A stretch of DNA of 64,000 nucleotides from Telluribacter roseus (GTDB taxonomy: Bacteria; Bacteroidota; Bacteroidia; Cytophagales; Spirosomataceae): positions 186,001 through 250,000 of the forward strand of contig NZ_JAFEUV020000006.1 in assembly GCF_017355915.2 (NCBI RefSeq), given 5' to 3'. Within the stretch, counting starts at the first letter, position 1. Every line of letters starts with the position of its first letter. The notes beneath the pieces were generated by a model. That model worked only from the letters and a program-made list of their open reading frames with translations. It made no database searches and had not been told where the DNA came from. The position numbers were made by a program, and so were the translations under genes. This document shows, piece after piece, positions 9,401 to 17,455 of this stretch.

Positions 9401-10342
9401 ATGAATCGTCGTAACTTCCTAAATACTACAATAGCAAGCGCGGGTGTACTATCAAGCGCGGGTGTACTATCTGGACTTGAAGCTATGAGCCAGAATATGG
9501 TGGCTCCGGCTAAGTTCAAAAATAAACTTTCCCTTAAAGTACTAGGCACCAATTGGGGTTTTAAGGGAACGACAGATGCATTCTGTGCGGCTATCAAAAA
9601 AGAAGGATATGATGGTATAGAAATGTGGTGGCCAGCTACCAGGGATAAGCAAGCAGAACTGCTTTCAGCCTTGAAAAAATATAATCTGGAGGTGGGTTTT
9701 CTTTGTGGTTCGGGAGAGAGAAACTATTCGCTTCACCTTGATCAATTCAAAAAAGCCGTCAGTGCTGCTTCGACTGAGTTTTCGCAGAAACCTCTTTATA
9801 TCAATTGTCATAGCGGGAAGGACTACTTTACTTACGAACAGAATAAAGCCTTCATAGATTTTACAGCTGAAGCTTCTCAAAAAAGCGGTATTCCTGTCTA
9901 CCATGAAACCCACCGTGGACGAATGCTTTTTGCCGCTCATATTACCCGAAACTTTATTGAAAAGAACCCTTCACTGAAGCTGACTCTTGATATCTCCCAC
10001 TGGTGCAATGTCCATGAGAGTTTACTGCAGGATCAGGAAGAAACAGTAGACCTGGCACTTTCAAGAGTAGGCCATATCCATTCACGCATTGGCCATGAGG
10101 AGGGACCACAGGTCAATGATCCAAGAGCCCCAGAATGGGAAGCTACCGTCAAAGCGCACCTGAAGTGGTGGGATGCCGTCGTAGAACAAAAAGTGAAAAG
10201 CGGGGAGTCACTAACTATTTTAACGGAGTTCGGACCTCCCAATTATTTGCCAGCTATGCCGTATACTACCCAGCCACTATCAGATCAGTGGGCTATCAAT
10301 GTATATATGATGCATATGCTACGAAAAAGGTACATTGTGTAA
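9401..10342 (+). CDS. Tat-exported sugar phosphate isomerase/epimerase-like TIM barrel
   Basis: Xylose-isomerase-like TIM-barrel protein (313 residues) of the AP-endonuclease-2 superfamily, which usually isomerises or epimerises sugars at a divalent metal. The N-terminus has RRNFL (twin arginine at 3-4) and a hydrophobic stretch containing an exact 6-residue duplication (SAGVLS twice), indicating export of the folded protein. Likely metal ligands lie in YHETHRGR, LTLDISHW, HIHSRIGHEEG and ILTEFGPP. It is the last gene of the lower-G+C block and sits 127 bp after the DUF1501 gene. It resembles periplasmic isomerase-like partners of Gfo/Idh/MocA dehydrogenases; the substrate is unknown. Confidence 0.85.
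   Translation: MNRRNFLNTTIASAGVLSSAGVLSGLEAMSQNMVAPAKFKNKLSLKVLGTNWGFKGTTDAFCAAIKKEGYDGIEMWWPATRDKQAELLSALKKYNLEVGFLCGSGERNYSLHLDQFKKAVSAASTEFSQKPLYINCHSGKDYFTYEQNKAFIDFTAEASQKSGIPVYHETHRGRMLFAAHITRNFIEKNPSLKLTLDISHWCNVHESLLQDQEETVDLALSRVGHIHSRIGHEEGPQVNDPRAPEWEATVKAHLKWWDAVVEQKVKSGESLTILTEFGPPNYLPAMPYTTQPLSDQWAINVYMMHMLRKRYIV
9435..9470 (+). repeat. Exact 18-bp tandem duplication in a Tat signal sequence
   Basis: Unit CAAGCGCGGGTGTACTAT occurs twice back to back, at 9435-9452 and 9453-9470. It adds exactly six residues to the hydrophobic core of the signal peptide and keeps the reading frame. Confidence 0.85.
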
Positions 10343-10495
10343 ACACTATTAGCAAGTCTTGAAGTACTATAACTGCCTTATGAATAGTTAATTACTTAAT
10401 AAAATATATATAATCTTAAACCTAGTTCTTATTAATCCTATCTACCCTTAATCTTTTATATTTCAGTTAATTAAACTCTTACTAAACCTTTAATC

Positions 10496-11779
10496 ATGAA
10501 TACGAAGAGAAGAGAAATCTTAAAAATGGCAGGACTGGCCATAGCTGGCAGTACCCTGCCTGTTTCCTTTGTCCGGGCCGACGGGAGCTTCGTTCCTAAT
10601 GTCGACACCCTCAAAGTAGGGCTGGTAGGTTGCGGTGGACGAGGTACCGGTGCTGCCAATCAGGCGCTCAAGGCCGATCCCAATGTGGTCCTGCACGCCG
10701 TAGCGGATATTTTTACGGATAAGATGGAAACCTCCCTGGAGGGCCTCCGCAAGGTACACGGCGACCGGGTAAAGGTGGATCCGGAGCGTAAATTTGTGGG
10801 TTTTGATGCTTACCAGAAGCTGCTAAACTCCGGGGTAGATGTGGTTATACTGGCCACTACGCCGCACTTCCGGCCCGAGCACCTGATGGCGGCCGTTCAG
10901 GCCGGCAAGCATACCTTCTGCGAAAAGCCCGTAGCCGTAGATGCACCGGGCGTACGCAAGGTACTGGAAGCGGCCAAACTGGCCAAGCAGAAAAATCTGT
11001 CGCTGATGTCGGGCTTCTGCTGGCGTTACCACGAGCCCAAGCGGGCCAGTTTCGCGCGTATCCTTGACGGAGCCATCGGAGATATCTCTACGGTCTATAA
11101 TACCTACAACACCAGCGGCGTATGGTCGAAGCCACGCCTGCCTGAGTGGACCGACGCCGAAAACCAGTACCGCAACTGGTACTACTACCACTGGCTGTCG
11201 GGTGACCATATCGTAGAGCAGGCGGTACACAGTATAGATATGATGTCGTGGGCCATGGGCGGTAAGCTACCCGTCAGTGCCATGGGTACGGGTGGACGCC
11301 AGGTGCGCACCGATGCCAACTCCGGCAATATCTACGACCACTTCGCCATTACCTACGAATACGACAACGGCGCCAAGGGCTTCCACTTCTCGCGGCAGCA
11401 GGACAACACCGAACGCAGCTACGCGGTAGAGGCATTAGGTACCAAGGGCCGGGCTATAGTTAACTGCTCGCGTAACCATCACGAGATCATCGGGGCTAAC
11501 AACTGGAAGTACCAGGGACCCAACAACGATATGTACCAGACCGAGCACGACGAGCTGTTCGCTTCCATCCGGAAGGGTAAGCCGCTCAACGACGGTGAAT
11601 ACATGGCGCACAGTACGCTGCTAGCTATCATGGGGCGCATGGCGGCCTATACCGGTAAGCAGATAACCTGGGACCAGGCTATGAACTCAACTGAGAAACT
11701 AGGTCCCGATAAGTATGGATTCAATATGCCGGTTCCGGTATATGAAGTGGCTCGTCCGGGTATCACTCCATTCATATAA
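10496..11779 (+). CDS. Tat-exported Gfo/Idh/MocA-family oxidoreductase
   Basis: NAD(P)-dependent dehydrogenase-fold protein (427 residues). The N-terminus has a Tat-like signal (KRREILKMAGLAIAG...VRADG). A Rossmann motif GLVGCGGRGTG, a CEKPVAVD motif and GDHIVEQAVHSIDMM (the usual lysine and histidine catalytic regions) follow. The Tat signal implies that it is exported with bound cofactor, as for periplasmic glycoside dehydrogenases. The next gene starts 6 bp after its stop, so they form a pair. It is clearly richer in G+C than the genes before it, and the 153-bp AT-rich gap upstream probably carries its own promoter. Confidence 0.9.
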   Translation: MNTKRREILKMAGLAIAGSTLPVSFVRADGSFVPNVDTLKVGLVGCGGRGTGAANQALKADPNVVLHAVADIFTDKMETSLEGLRKVHGDRVKVDPERKFVGFDAYQKLLNSGVDVVILATTPHFRPEHLMAAVQAGKHTFCEKPVAVDAPGVRKVLEAAKLAKQKNLSLMSGFCWRYHEPKRASFARILDGAIGDISTVYNTYNTSGVWSKPRLPEWTDAENQYRNWYYYHWLSGDHIVEQAVHSIDMMSWAMGGKLPVSAMGTGGRQVRTDANSGNIYDHFAITYEYDNGAKGFHFSRQQDNTERSYAVEALGTKGRAIVNCSRNHHEIIGANNWKYQGPNNDMYQTEHDELFASIRKGKPLNDGEYMAHSTLLAIMGRMAAYTGKQITWDQAMNSTEKLGPDKYGFNMPVPVYEVARPGITPFI

Positions 11780-11785
11780 GCGCTC

Positions 11786-12703
11786 ATGGATAGAAGAACA
11801 TTCATAAAAAATACAGCCCTCGGCGCTACCGTTGTAGCGGGTACAGGATTAGTGTCGGGTACGGAAGCGATGGCTTCTGCTACCAAAGCCCGCCCCATGA
11901 TCAAGAAGAGTCTGAAGTGGGGGATGGTCAACGAAAACCTGTCCATCATGGACAAGTTTAAGATGCTGAAAGACTTGGGGTTTGATGGCGTAGAGCTGGA
12001 TTCCCCCAACGACCTGAATCCAAAAGAGGTACTGGCGGCCCGAGATAAAACCGGACTGGAGATTCCGGGCGTCGTGAACTCACTGCACTGGAAATCACCT
12101 CTGTCGGACCCGGACCCCAAGAAGCGGGAGGCTTGCGTAAAATCGATGGAAACCGCCCTGCGCGACTGCAAACTGTACGGAGGTACTACCGTGCTGCTGG
12201 TACCAGGCGTGGTCAACGATGGCATCACCTATAAGGAAGCCTACGAGCGCTCCCAGGCCGAAATCCGGAAGCTACTGCCGGTAGCCGAGCAGACGGGTAT
12301 CAAGATCGCCCTGGAAAACGTCTGGAACAACTTCCTGATCAGTCCGATTGAGGCGGCCCGCTTCGTAGATGAGATCAACCATCCGCTGCTGGGCTGGTAC
12401 TTTGACGTAGGTAATATCCTGCGTTACGGATTTCCTGCTCACTGGATCGAGGTACTGGACAAACGAATCATGAAGCTCGACATCAAGGAGTATAGCCTGA
12501 AAAAGCAGCAGGAAGAGGGGCTCTGGAAGGGCTTTGAGGTAGAATTGATGGATGGCGACTGTAACTGGCCCGCCGTAAATAAAGCGCTCGAAAAGATTGG
12601 CTACTCGGGCTGGGCCTCAGCCGAAGTAAAAGGCGGAGACCGCAAGCGCCTCCAGACCATCAGTCAGAAAATGGACGAGGTATTCAAGGCGGGGGTAGTT
12701 TAA
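11786..12703 (+). CDS. Tat-exported hydroxypyruvate isomerase/epimerase-like TIM barrel
   Basis: Second TIM-barrel sugar isomerase/epimerase-like protein (305 residues). The N-terminus MDRRTFIKNTALGATVVAGTG is a clear twin-arginine signal. Metal-ligand regions seen are ALENVWNNF, WYFDVGNI, MKLDIKEY and SAEVKGGD. It is translationally close to the oxidoreductase (6-bp gap) and probably processes that enzyme's product or a related sugar in the periplasm. It is only distantly similar to the gene at 9401, so the two are unlikely to be a recent duplication. Confidence 0.88.
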   Translation: MDRRTFIKNTALGATVVAGTGLVSGTEAMASATKARPMIKKSLKWGMVNENLSIMDKFKMLKDLGFDGVELDSPNDLNPKEVLAARDKTGLEIPGVVNSLHWKSPLSDPDPKKREACVKSMETALRDCKLYGGTTVLLVPGVVNDGITYKEAYERSQAEIRKLLPVAEQTGIKIALENVWNNFLISPIEAARFVDEINHPLLGWYFDVGNILRYGFPAHWIEVLDKRIMKLDIKEYSLKKQQEEGLWKGFEVELMDGDCNWPAVNKALEKIGYSGWASAEVKGGDRKRLQTISQKMDEVFKAGVV

Positions 12704-12707
12704 TAAT

Positions 12708-12731
12708 GAGTGATTGAGTGATTGAGTGAAT
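12708..12731 (+). repeat. Three GAGTGAtT octamers
   Basis: Units GAGTGATT, GAGTGATT and GAGTGAAT run head to tail immediately after the TIM-barrel gene. They are the reverse complement of octamers found at 12802-12834 and 13712-13743. Confidence 0.75.
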
Positions 12732-12801
12732 AGGGTCGATATTCGATTGCTGACGGTACGCCGCAGAGATTTTCAAATTAAAAATCCACTAGATAATCCC
12801 C

Positions 12802-12834
12802 AATCACTCACTCATTCACAATTCACTCATTCAC
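12802..12834 (-). repeat. ATTCACTC-type octamers overlapping the ompA-like stop codon
   Basis: Units related to AATCACTC and ATTCACTC fill this stretch. Read on the minus strand, the repeat supplies the last residues (VVNE) and the TGA stop of the OmpA-family gene, and repeats the same in-frame stop just beyond. Confidence 0.7.
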
Positions 12835-13611
12835 AACTGTGAATTCCACCCGTCGGTTGCGGGCGCGGTTGGCTTCGGTATCATTGTCAGCCAGGGGGCG
12901 GGAGGAGCCGTAGCCTCTGGCCACGAGTCGGGCAGAGGAGATGCCCTTATTGCGCAGGTAGCTGGCAATGACGCGAGCACGGTTTTCGGAGAGGTACTGA
13001 TTGAGCCGGTCATCCCCGACATTGTCGGTGTGGCCGGCTATTTCAATTTTAAGAGCGGGGTACTTTCTAAGACTGGCCGCCAGTTGGTCCAGTTGGGGGT
13101 ACGACTCCGCCCGGAGTACGTAGCTGCTCTGGTCAAAGTACACCCGGTCAAGCTGAATCGTCTCGCCGGGCCTGAGGTTTTCAAACCGTGTGTCAGGTAC
13201 TTCCTCGGTTACGGGCTTTTTGGGGGGCGGTGCCCCCGCCTGAGCAGCAGGCCTCAGAAATATCCAGAAGTTGTACTGGTTGTTTACCGCCGTGAGTGTA
13301 TCCACCCAGTGCGACTCCCGCTGGGTCTGGAAACCGGAAGCCGTAGCCACGATCAGCAGCGAGTCAGCAATAGAATAGGAGAGCTTCAGTTCAGGATTTT
13401 CGCGGCTGCTCTGGTAGGTGGCCTGACGGCCGGTTTTCTTCTCACGGATCAGAAAGCGGGCTGGTAAGGGCTTAAGTGTAGCCCGGTCAAAGGCCTGTAT
13501 CGTAACGATTGCCTTCCCGGAGCTACTGGCGCTTCCACCCTGAGCCACCGATGTTCCCCGGGCCCCAATTACAACAGCTATGATAAAAAGTAGTCTACCA
13601 AGTACTTTCAC
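12823..13611 (-). CDS. OmpA-family peptidoglycan-associated outer membrane protein
   Basis: Cell-envelope protein with a C-terminal OmpA/MotB domain that binds peptidoglycan. The domain shows VYFDQSSYVLRAESYPQLDQLA, IEIAGHTDNVGDD, NQYLSENRARVIASYL and NRRVEFTV. I place the start at GTG 13611, giving 262 residues and an ideal signal peptide (VKVLGRLLFIIAVVIGARG...AQ). The longer frame begins at TTG and its first 42 codons would translate octamer repeat DNA. A middle region of about 100 residues carries a regulatory-like beta domain (VTIQAFDRATLKPLPARFLI). Octamer repeats flank the gene on both sides and supply its stop codon. Confidence 0.88.
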   Translation of the reverse strand: MKVLGRLLFIIAVVIGARGTSVAQGGSASSSGKAIVTIQAFDRATLKPLPARFLIREKKTGRQATYQSSRENPELKLSYSIADSLLIVATASGFQTQRESHWVDTLTAVNNQYNFWIFLRPAAQAGAPPPKKPVTEEVPDTRFENLRPGETIQLDRVYFDQSSYVLRAESYPQLDQLAASLRKYPALKIEIAGHTDNVGDDRLNQYLSENRARVIASYLRNKGISSARLVARGYGSSRPLADNDTEANRARNRRVEFTVVNE

Positions 13612-13711
13612 AATCAGATGCTTTCGTACAAAATCTACCTGATATAAATAGGGCAGGAGAAGAGATTCTAAACCATCTTCTCCCACTTCACTTTTTTTAC
13701 CATCCTGCACC

Positions 13712-13743
13712 ATTCTCTCATTCACCCATTCTCTCAATCACTA
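13712..13743. repeat. Four consecutive ATTCtCTC-type octamers between ompA-like gene and polA
   Basis: The 8-bp units ATTCTCTC, ATTCACCC, ATTCTCTC and AATCACTA abut each other. They match the repeat family on the other side of the OmpA-family gene and end 5 bp before the polA stop codon. Confidence 0.7.
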
Positions 13744-13747
13744 TATT

Positions 13748-16585
13748 CTAGTGCGCTTCCAGCCAGTTGTTACCCACACCTATGCCCGTTTCCATCTTGA
13801 CGGCCATGGGTATGGCATTGCGCATGAGTTCGTCTACATTTTGTTTCAGGATATCTATTTCATCACGGTGCGCGTCGAATATTAATTCGTCATGCACCTG
13901 CAGGATCATGCGTGAGCGGAGCTTTTCTTTTCGGATAAAGTCATGGATGTTGATCATCGCCAGCTTGATCATATCCGCCGCGGAACCCTGAATGGGAGCG
14001 TTGATGGCGTTGCGTTCGGCAAAGCTGCGGTTGGTCTGGTTGCGGGAGTTGATGTCTGCCAGGTACCGACGGCGACCCAGTATGGTCTCAGCGTACTCGC
14101 ACTCCCGGGCTTTCTGGATCATGCGGTCCATGTACTCCTTCACAGCGGGGAATTCTTCAAAATAGGCCATGATGATCGTGGAGGCTTCGCTTCGGGGTAT
14201 ACCCAGCCGCTGAGCCAGCCCAAAGGCCGAGATACCGTAGATAATCCCGAAATTGACCATCTTAGCCTTGCGTCGCATGTCTGAGGTTACCTCGTCCAGC
14301 CCTACCTTAAACACTTTACTGGCGGTAGTAGCGTGGATGTCGCGGCCCTGGTTAAAGGCCTCGATCATACTCTCGTCACCACTGAAAGCCGCCATGATCC
14401 GGAGCTCGATCTGTGAGTAGTCAGCCGACAGGATCTGGAAATCTTCGTTGTGGGGGATGAAGGCCTTCCGGATCTCGCGGCCCCGTACCGTACGGATGGG
14501 GATGTTCTGAAGGTTAGGGTTGGTAGAGCTAAGGCGACCCGTAGCGGTTACGGCCTGGTTATAAGACGTATGTATACGGCCGGTACGCGGGTTGATCAGG
14601 GCGGGAAGCGCATCCACGTAGGTAGACTTCAGCTTCTGAATCTCCCGGTGGTCCAGGATCTTACGGGCTATTTCATGCTCGCCTTCCAGTTCCGATAGTA
14701 TCTCTTCGCCCGTAGCGTACTGACCGGTTTTGGTCTTCTTGGGATTCTTGACCAGTTGCATCTTGTCAAAAAGTACCTCCCCCAGCTGCTTGGGCGAGCT
14801 CAGATTAAACTCCTGTCCCGCTATGGTGAATATCTCCTGCTCCAATCCTCTCAAGTCCGTCTCAAGCAATCCCGACATATCTTTTAGTGCCTGCGTATCG
14901 ATCTTTACGCCCTCGCTTTCCATAGATACCAGTACGTTGAGCAGGGGCATTTCTACTCCTTCAAACAGCTTTACGGCCTGCTTCTTTTCCAGCTCGGGCA
15001 GCAGTACCTGGTGTAGCTGTAGAGTCACGTCGGCGTCTTCACCAGCGTATTCGGCTATCTCGGCTACGGGTACATCGCGCATGTTTTTCTGCTTGATCCC
15101 CTTCTTGCCGATCAGCGTTTCGATGGTAACAGGGTCGTAGTGGAGGTAGGTATTGGCCATCATGTCCATGCCGTGGCGCTTCTCGGGCTCCAGCAGATAG
15201 TGGGCCAGCATAGTATCCTGGAGTTTGCCCTTGACCTCGATGCCGTAGTTACGCAGTACCAGCAGATCGTACTTTAGGTTCTGACCTATTTTGCTAATGT
15301 TTTCATTCTCCAGTACTTCCCGAAAATCAGCCAGTACAGTCTCCGCTTCGCTTCGATCGGCGGGGAAAGGTACATAGAAAGCTTCGCTCGGCAGGTATGA
15401 TATTGCCAGCCCCACCAGTTCGGCCTCCAGGGCATCCAGCGAGGTAGTTTCGGTATCGAAGCAGAATTGCTCCTGCTGGCTGAGGTAGTAAGCCAGGTTT
15501 TGGCGCAGCTCGGGAGTATCTACTACATGGTAGCGATGAGCAGTGGTAGCCAGCGTACGCTTGGGGGTGAGTACCGACTCTGGCTCTTCATCCCCGGGCA
15601 AGGAAGGTAGAGCCGCTGTATCGCTGTCCTGTCCGCCGCCGAACAGGTCCAGCTGAGCCTTGCCCGAGGGAGTGGCGATCTTGGTAGCCACCGGACGAAT
15701 GGGAGAGTCGCCCAGTACACGATCGCGGAGGGTACGAAACTCCAGCTCTTCAAATAGGTCTATGATCTGCTCACGGGCAGGCGGGCAGCACGACAAGTCT
15801 CCGGGATCGAACGTAAGGGGTACGTTGGTGTCAATCGTAGCCAGTTGCTTACAGAGCAGCGCCTGCTCAGCGTGTTCCTTAATCTTCTCTCCAATCTTGC
15901 CTTTGACCTTATCCGCATTAGCAACCAGGTTTTCGACGGTGCCAAACTCCTGGATAAGCTTTTTGGCGGTTTTTTCGCCCACGCCGGGTATACCCGGTAT
16001 GTTATCCACCGCATCCCCCATCAGGCCCAGTATGTCCGTCACCTGCTCGATACGCTCTATTTCCCAGCGTTCCAGTACCTCTTTTACACCGAGTTTTTCG
16101 GCGCCCTTGCCCATAAAGGCAGGCTTGTATATGTATACATGCTCTTCCACGAGCTGCCCAAAGTCCTTGTCGGGTGTCATCATGAACACCTCAAAGTCCT
16201 GGCGGGCGGCCTGCTTGGCGATGGTACCGATCACGTCGTCGGCTTCGTAGCCATCCAGCAGCAGCAGCGGAATGTTCATGGCCTGCACCAGTTTCTTGAC
16301 GTACGGTATGGCAATGGATATATCCTCGGGCTGGGCCTCGCGCTGCGCCTTGTAAGCCTCAAACTGCACGTGGCGGAAGGTAGGCTTGGGCGTATCAAAG
16401 GCTACACCCAGGTGGGTAGGTTTTTCTTTCTGAAGTACTTCGAGCAACGTATTGGTAAAACCAAACACGGCACTGGTATTCATGCCCTTGGAGGTGATAC
16501 GCGGGTTTTTTATGAAAGCGAAGTGGGCCCGGTAGATGAGCGCCATCGCGTCGAGGAGAAAGAGCTTTTGGGTTGGTTGCGGCAT
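13748..16585 (-). CDS. polA: DNA polymerase I
   Basis: Replication/repair polymerase of 945 residues with all three modules. The N-terminal 5' nuclease has LLDAMALIYRAHFAF, DGYEADDVIGT and DNIPGIPGVGEKTA. The 3'-5' proofreading domain keeps its acidic residues (FDTETT, NLKYD, YAGEDAD), so it should be active. The polymerase domain has motif A DYSQIELRIMA, motif B KMVNFGIIYGISAFG and motif C QVHDELIFD. The start is set at ATG 16585 (MPQPTQKLF), because the longer frame starts at a TTG lying inside a TATCTTTG promoter box at 16613-16620. It converges with nothing and is divergent from the collagen-like lipoprotein gene. Confidence 0.97.
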   Translation of the reverse strand: MPQPTQKLFLLDAMALIYRAHFAFIKNPRITSKGMNTSAVFGFTNTLLEVLQKEKPTHLGVAFDTPKPTFRHVQFEAYKAQREAQPEDISIAIPYVKKLVQAMNIPLLLLDGYEADDVIGTIAKQAARQDFEVFMMTPDKDFGQLVEEHVYIYKPAFMGKGAEKLGVKEVLERWEIERIEQVTDILGLMGDAVDNIPGIPGVGEKTAKKLIQEFGTVENLVANADKVKGKIGEKIKEHAEQALLCKQLATIDTNVPLTFDPGDLSCCPPAREQIIDLFEELEFRTLRDRVLGDSPIRPVATKIATPSGKAQLDLFGGGQDSDTAALPSLPGDEEPESVLTPKRTLATTAHRYHVVDTPELRQNLAYYLSQQEQFCFDTETTSLDALEAELVGLAISYLPSEAFYVPFPADRSEAETVLADFREVLENENISKIGQNLKYDLLVLRNYGIEVKGKLQDTMLAHYLLEPEKRHGMDMMANTYLHYDPVTIETLIGKKGIKQKNMRDVPVAEIAEYAGEDADVTLQLHQVLLPELEKKQAVKLFEGVEMPLLNVLVSMESEGVKIDTQALKDMSGLLETDLRGLEQEIFTIAGQEFNLSSPKQLGEVLFDKMQLVKNPKKTKTGQYATGEEILSELEGEHEIARKILDHREIQKLKSTYVDALPALINPRTGRIHTSYNQAVTATGRLSSTNPNLQNIPIRTVRGREIRKAFIPHNEDFQILSADYSQIELRIMAAFSGDESMIEAFNQGRDIHATTASKVFKVGLDEVTSDMRRKAKMVNFGIIYGISAFGLAQRLGIPRSEASTIIMAYFEEFPAVKEYMDRMIQKARECEYAETILGRRRYLADINSRNQTNRSFAERNAINAPIQGSAADMIKLAMINIHDFIRKEKLRSRMILQVHDELIFDAHRDEIDILKQNVDELMRNAIPMAVKMETGIGVGNNWLEAH

Positions 16586-16612
16586 TACTGCTTGGTTTGT
16601 TGGATCTACTCT

Positions 16613-16620
16613 CAAAGATA
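16613..16620 (-). promoter_or_regulatory. -7 promoter element for polA (TATCTTTG)
   Basis: Exact match to the Bacteroidota -7 consensus TAnnTTTG. A start of transcription a few bases downstream leaves a 5' leader of roughly 20 bases before ATG 16585, which supports the chosen polA start. The -33 box is only weakly matched. Confidence 0.5.
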
Positions 16621-16767
16621 ATGTTCTCTCTAAGAAAAACAGTGCGCCGCCTTAATAAGGTTCGGGCATAGGCTGAATCAGAATGGATTAAAAAAGGCAC
16701 ATGTTTTGCTTATGTGTAGCCAAATCAGGATATTCGAGGCATGTAAGCCGTTACTTTATCTACTACT

Positions 16768-17325
16768 ATGAGAAAACTGAGACTACTGGCCGGATGCGTA
16801 TTCATGGCTACTATGATAACCTGGCTGGGAGCCTGTGAAGGCCCGCAGGGCCCCGCCGGACCCGCCGGACCCGCCGGCCAGCAGGGACCAACCGGTACGA
16901 CCGGACCCGCCGGACCCGCCGGTACTGCCAATGTGATCTATTCTAACTGGGCTGCCGCCGGTAACTGGAACCGGATCAATGTATTTGGCGTAGACAAGTT
17001 CTACGTTGATATAGCGGCCGCGCGTCTGTCACAGGATATTCTGGACCGGGGTGTCGTGCTGGTGTATGCCAAGCTAAGTGTTGAGAATAATCAGGTGCGG
17101 CAGTTGCCGGTGTCGGTAGTTGCGCAGTTTACCGAAGAGCTGATCGACTACACCCTGCGGGTTGGATTTGTACGCGTATGGTCTACTCCGGTAAGGCCCC
17201 CCGTTGTTCCCGAGACCAGCACTCAGTTCCGCTACGTATTGATTCCGGGGGGGCAGGCCAGCCGTATGAACTTCGAGAAACTGACTTACGATGAGGCGAA
17301 GCAGCTATTTAACCTTCCGGACTGA
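16768..17325 (+). CDS. Collagen-like repeat lipoprotein
   Basis: Predicted lipoprotein of 185 residues. The signal peptide ends in LGAC (Cys23), directly followed by nine Gly-X-Y triplets (GPQ, GPA x3, GQQ, GPT, GTT, GPA x2) and then a 130-residue globular domain that I do not recognise (YSNWAAAGNWNRINVFG...FEKLTYDEAKQLFNLPD). Short collagen-like stalks after a lipobox are common in Bacteroidota surface or periplasmic proteins and may trimerise the C-terminal head. A rho-independent terminator follows the gene. Confidence 0.85.
   Translation: MRKLRLLAGCVFMATMITWLGACEGPQGPAGPAGPAGQQGPTGTTGPAGPAGTANVIYSNWAAAGNWNRINVFGVDKFYVDIAAARLSQDILDRGVVLVYAKLSVENNQVRQLPVSVVAQFTEELIDYTLRVGFVRVWSTPVRPPVVPETSTQFRYVLIPGGQASRMNFEKLTYDEAKQLFNLPD
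16849..16921 (+). repeat. GGnCCCGCC 9-bp repeats encoding Gly-Pro-Ala triplets
   Basis: Nearly identical GGACCCGCC units occur at 16849-16875 (three copies) and 16903-16920 (two copies), separated by GQQ-GPT-GTT codons. The low codon diversity suggests recent expansion and makes the tract prone to length change in 9-bp steps. Confidence 0.8.
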
Positions 17326-17350
17326 GAACTCATATAGGAGTACTAACAGC

Positions 17351-17387
17351 AGAGCAGCTTCCGACCGGAGGCTGCTCTTTTACTTTT
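17351..17387 (+). terminator. Rho-independent terminator after the collagen-like gene
   Basis: AGAGCAGCTTCC pairs with GGAGGCTGCTCTT (one G-T wobble) around loop GACC and is followed by a T-rich tail (TTTTACTTTT). Confidence 0.8.
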
Positions 17388-17455
17388 GAAAGTACCTTAT
17401 TGAAATTGAAGGCTTAATTGGCCACTGTATCACTGGTCACTGCTAACTGAAATCT

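Noticed and set aside
12823-13737. Longer OmpA-family frame starting at TTG 13737
   Set aside because: The first 42 codons translate octamer repeats, and a GTG with an ideal signal peptide follows at 13611.
15845-16621. 258-codon plus-strand frame opposite polA
   Set aside because: It runs antisense to the clear 5'-nuclease domain of polA and its protein has no motifs; it is a shadow of codon bias.
16725-16931. Minus-strand frame with Gly-Pro-rich repeats
   Set aside because: It is the complement of the GGACCCGCC repeats of the collagen-like lipoprotein, not an independent gene.
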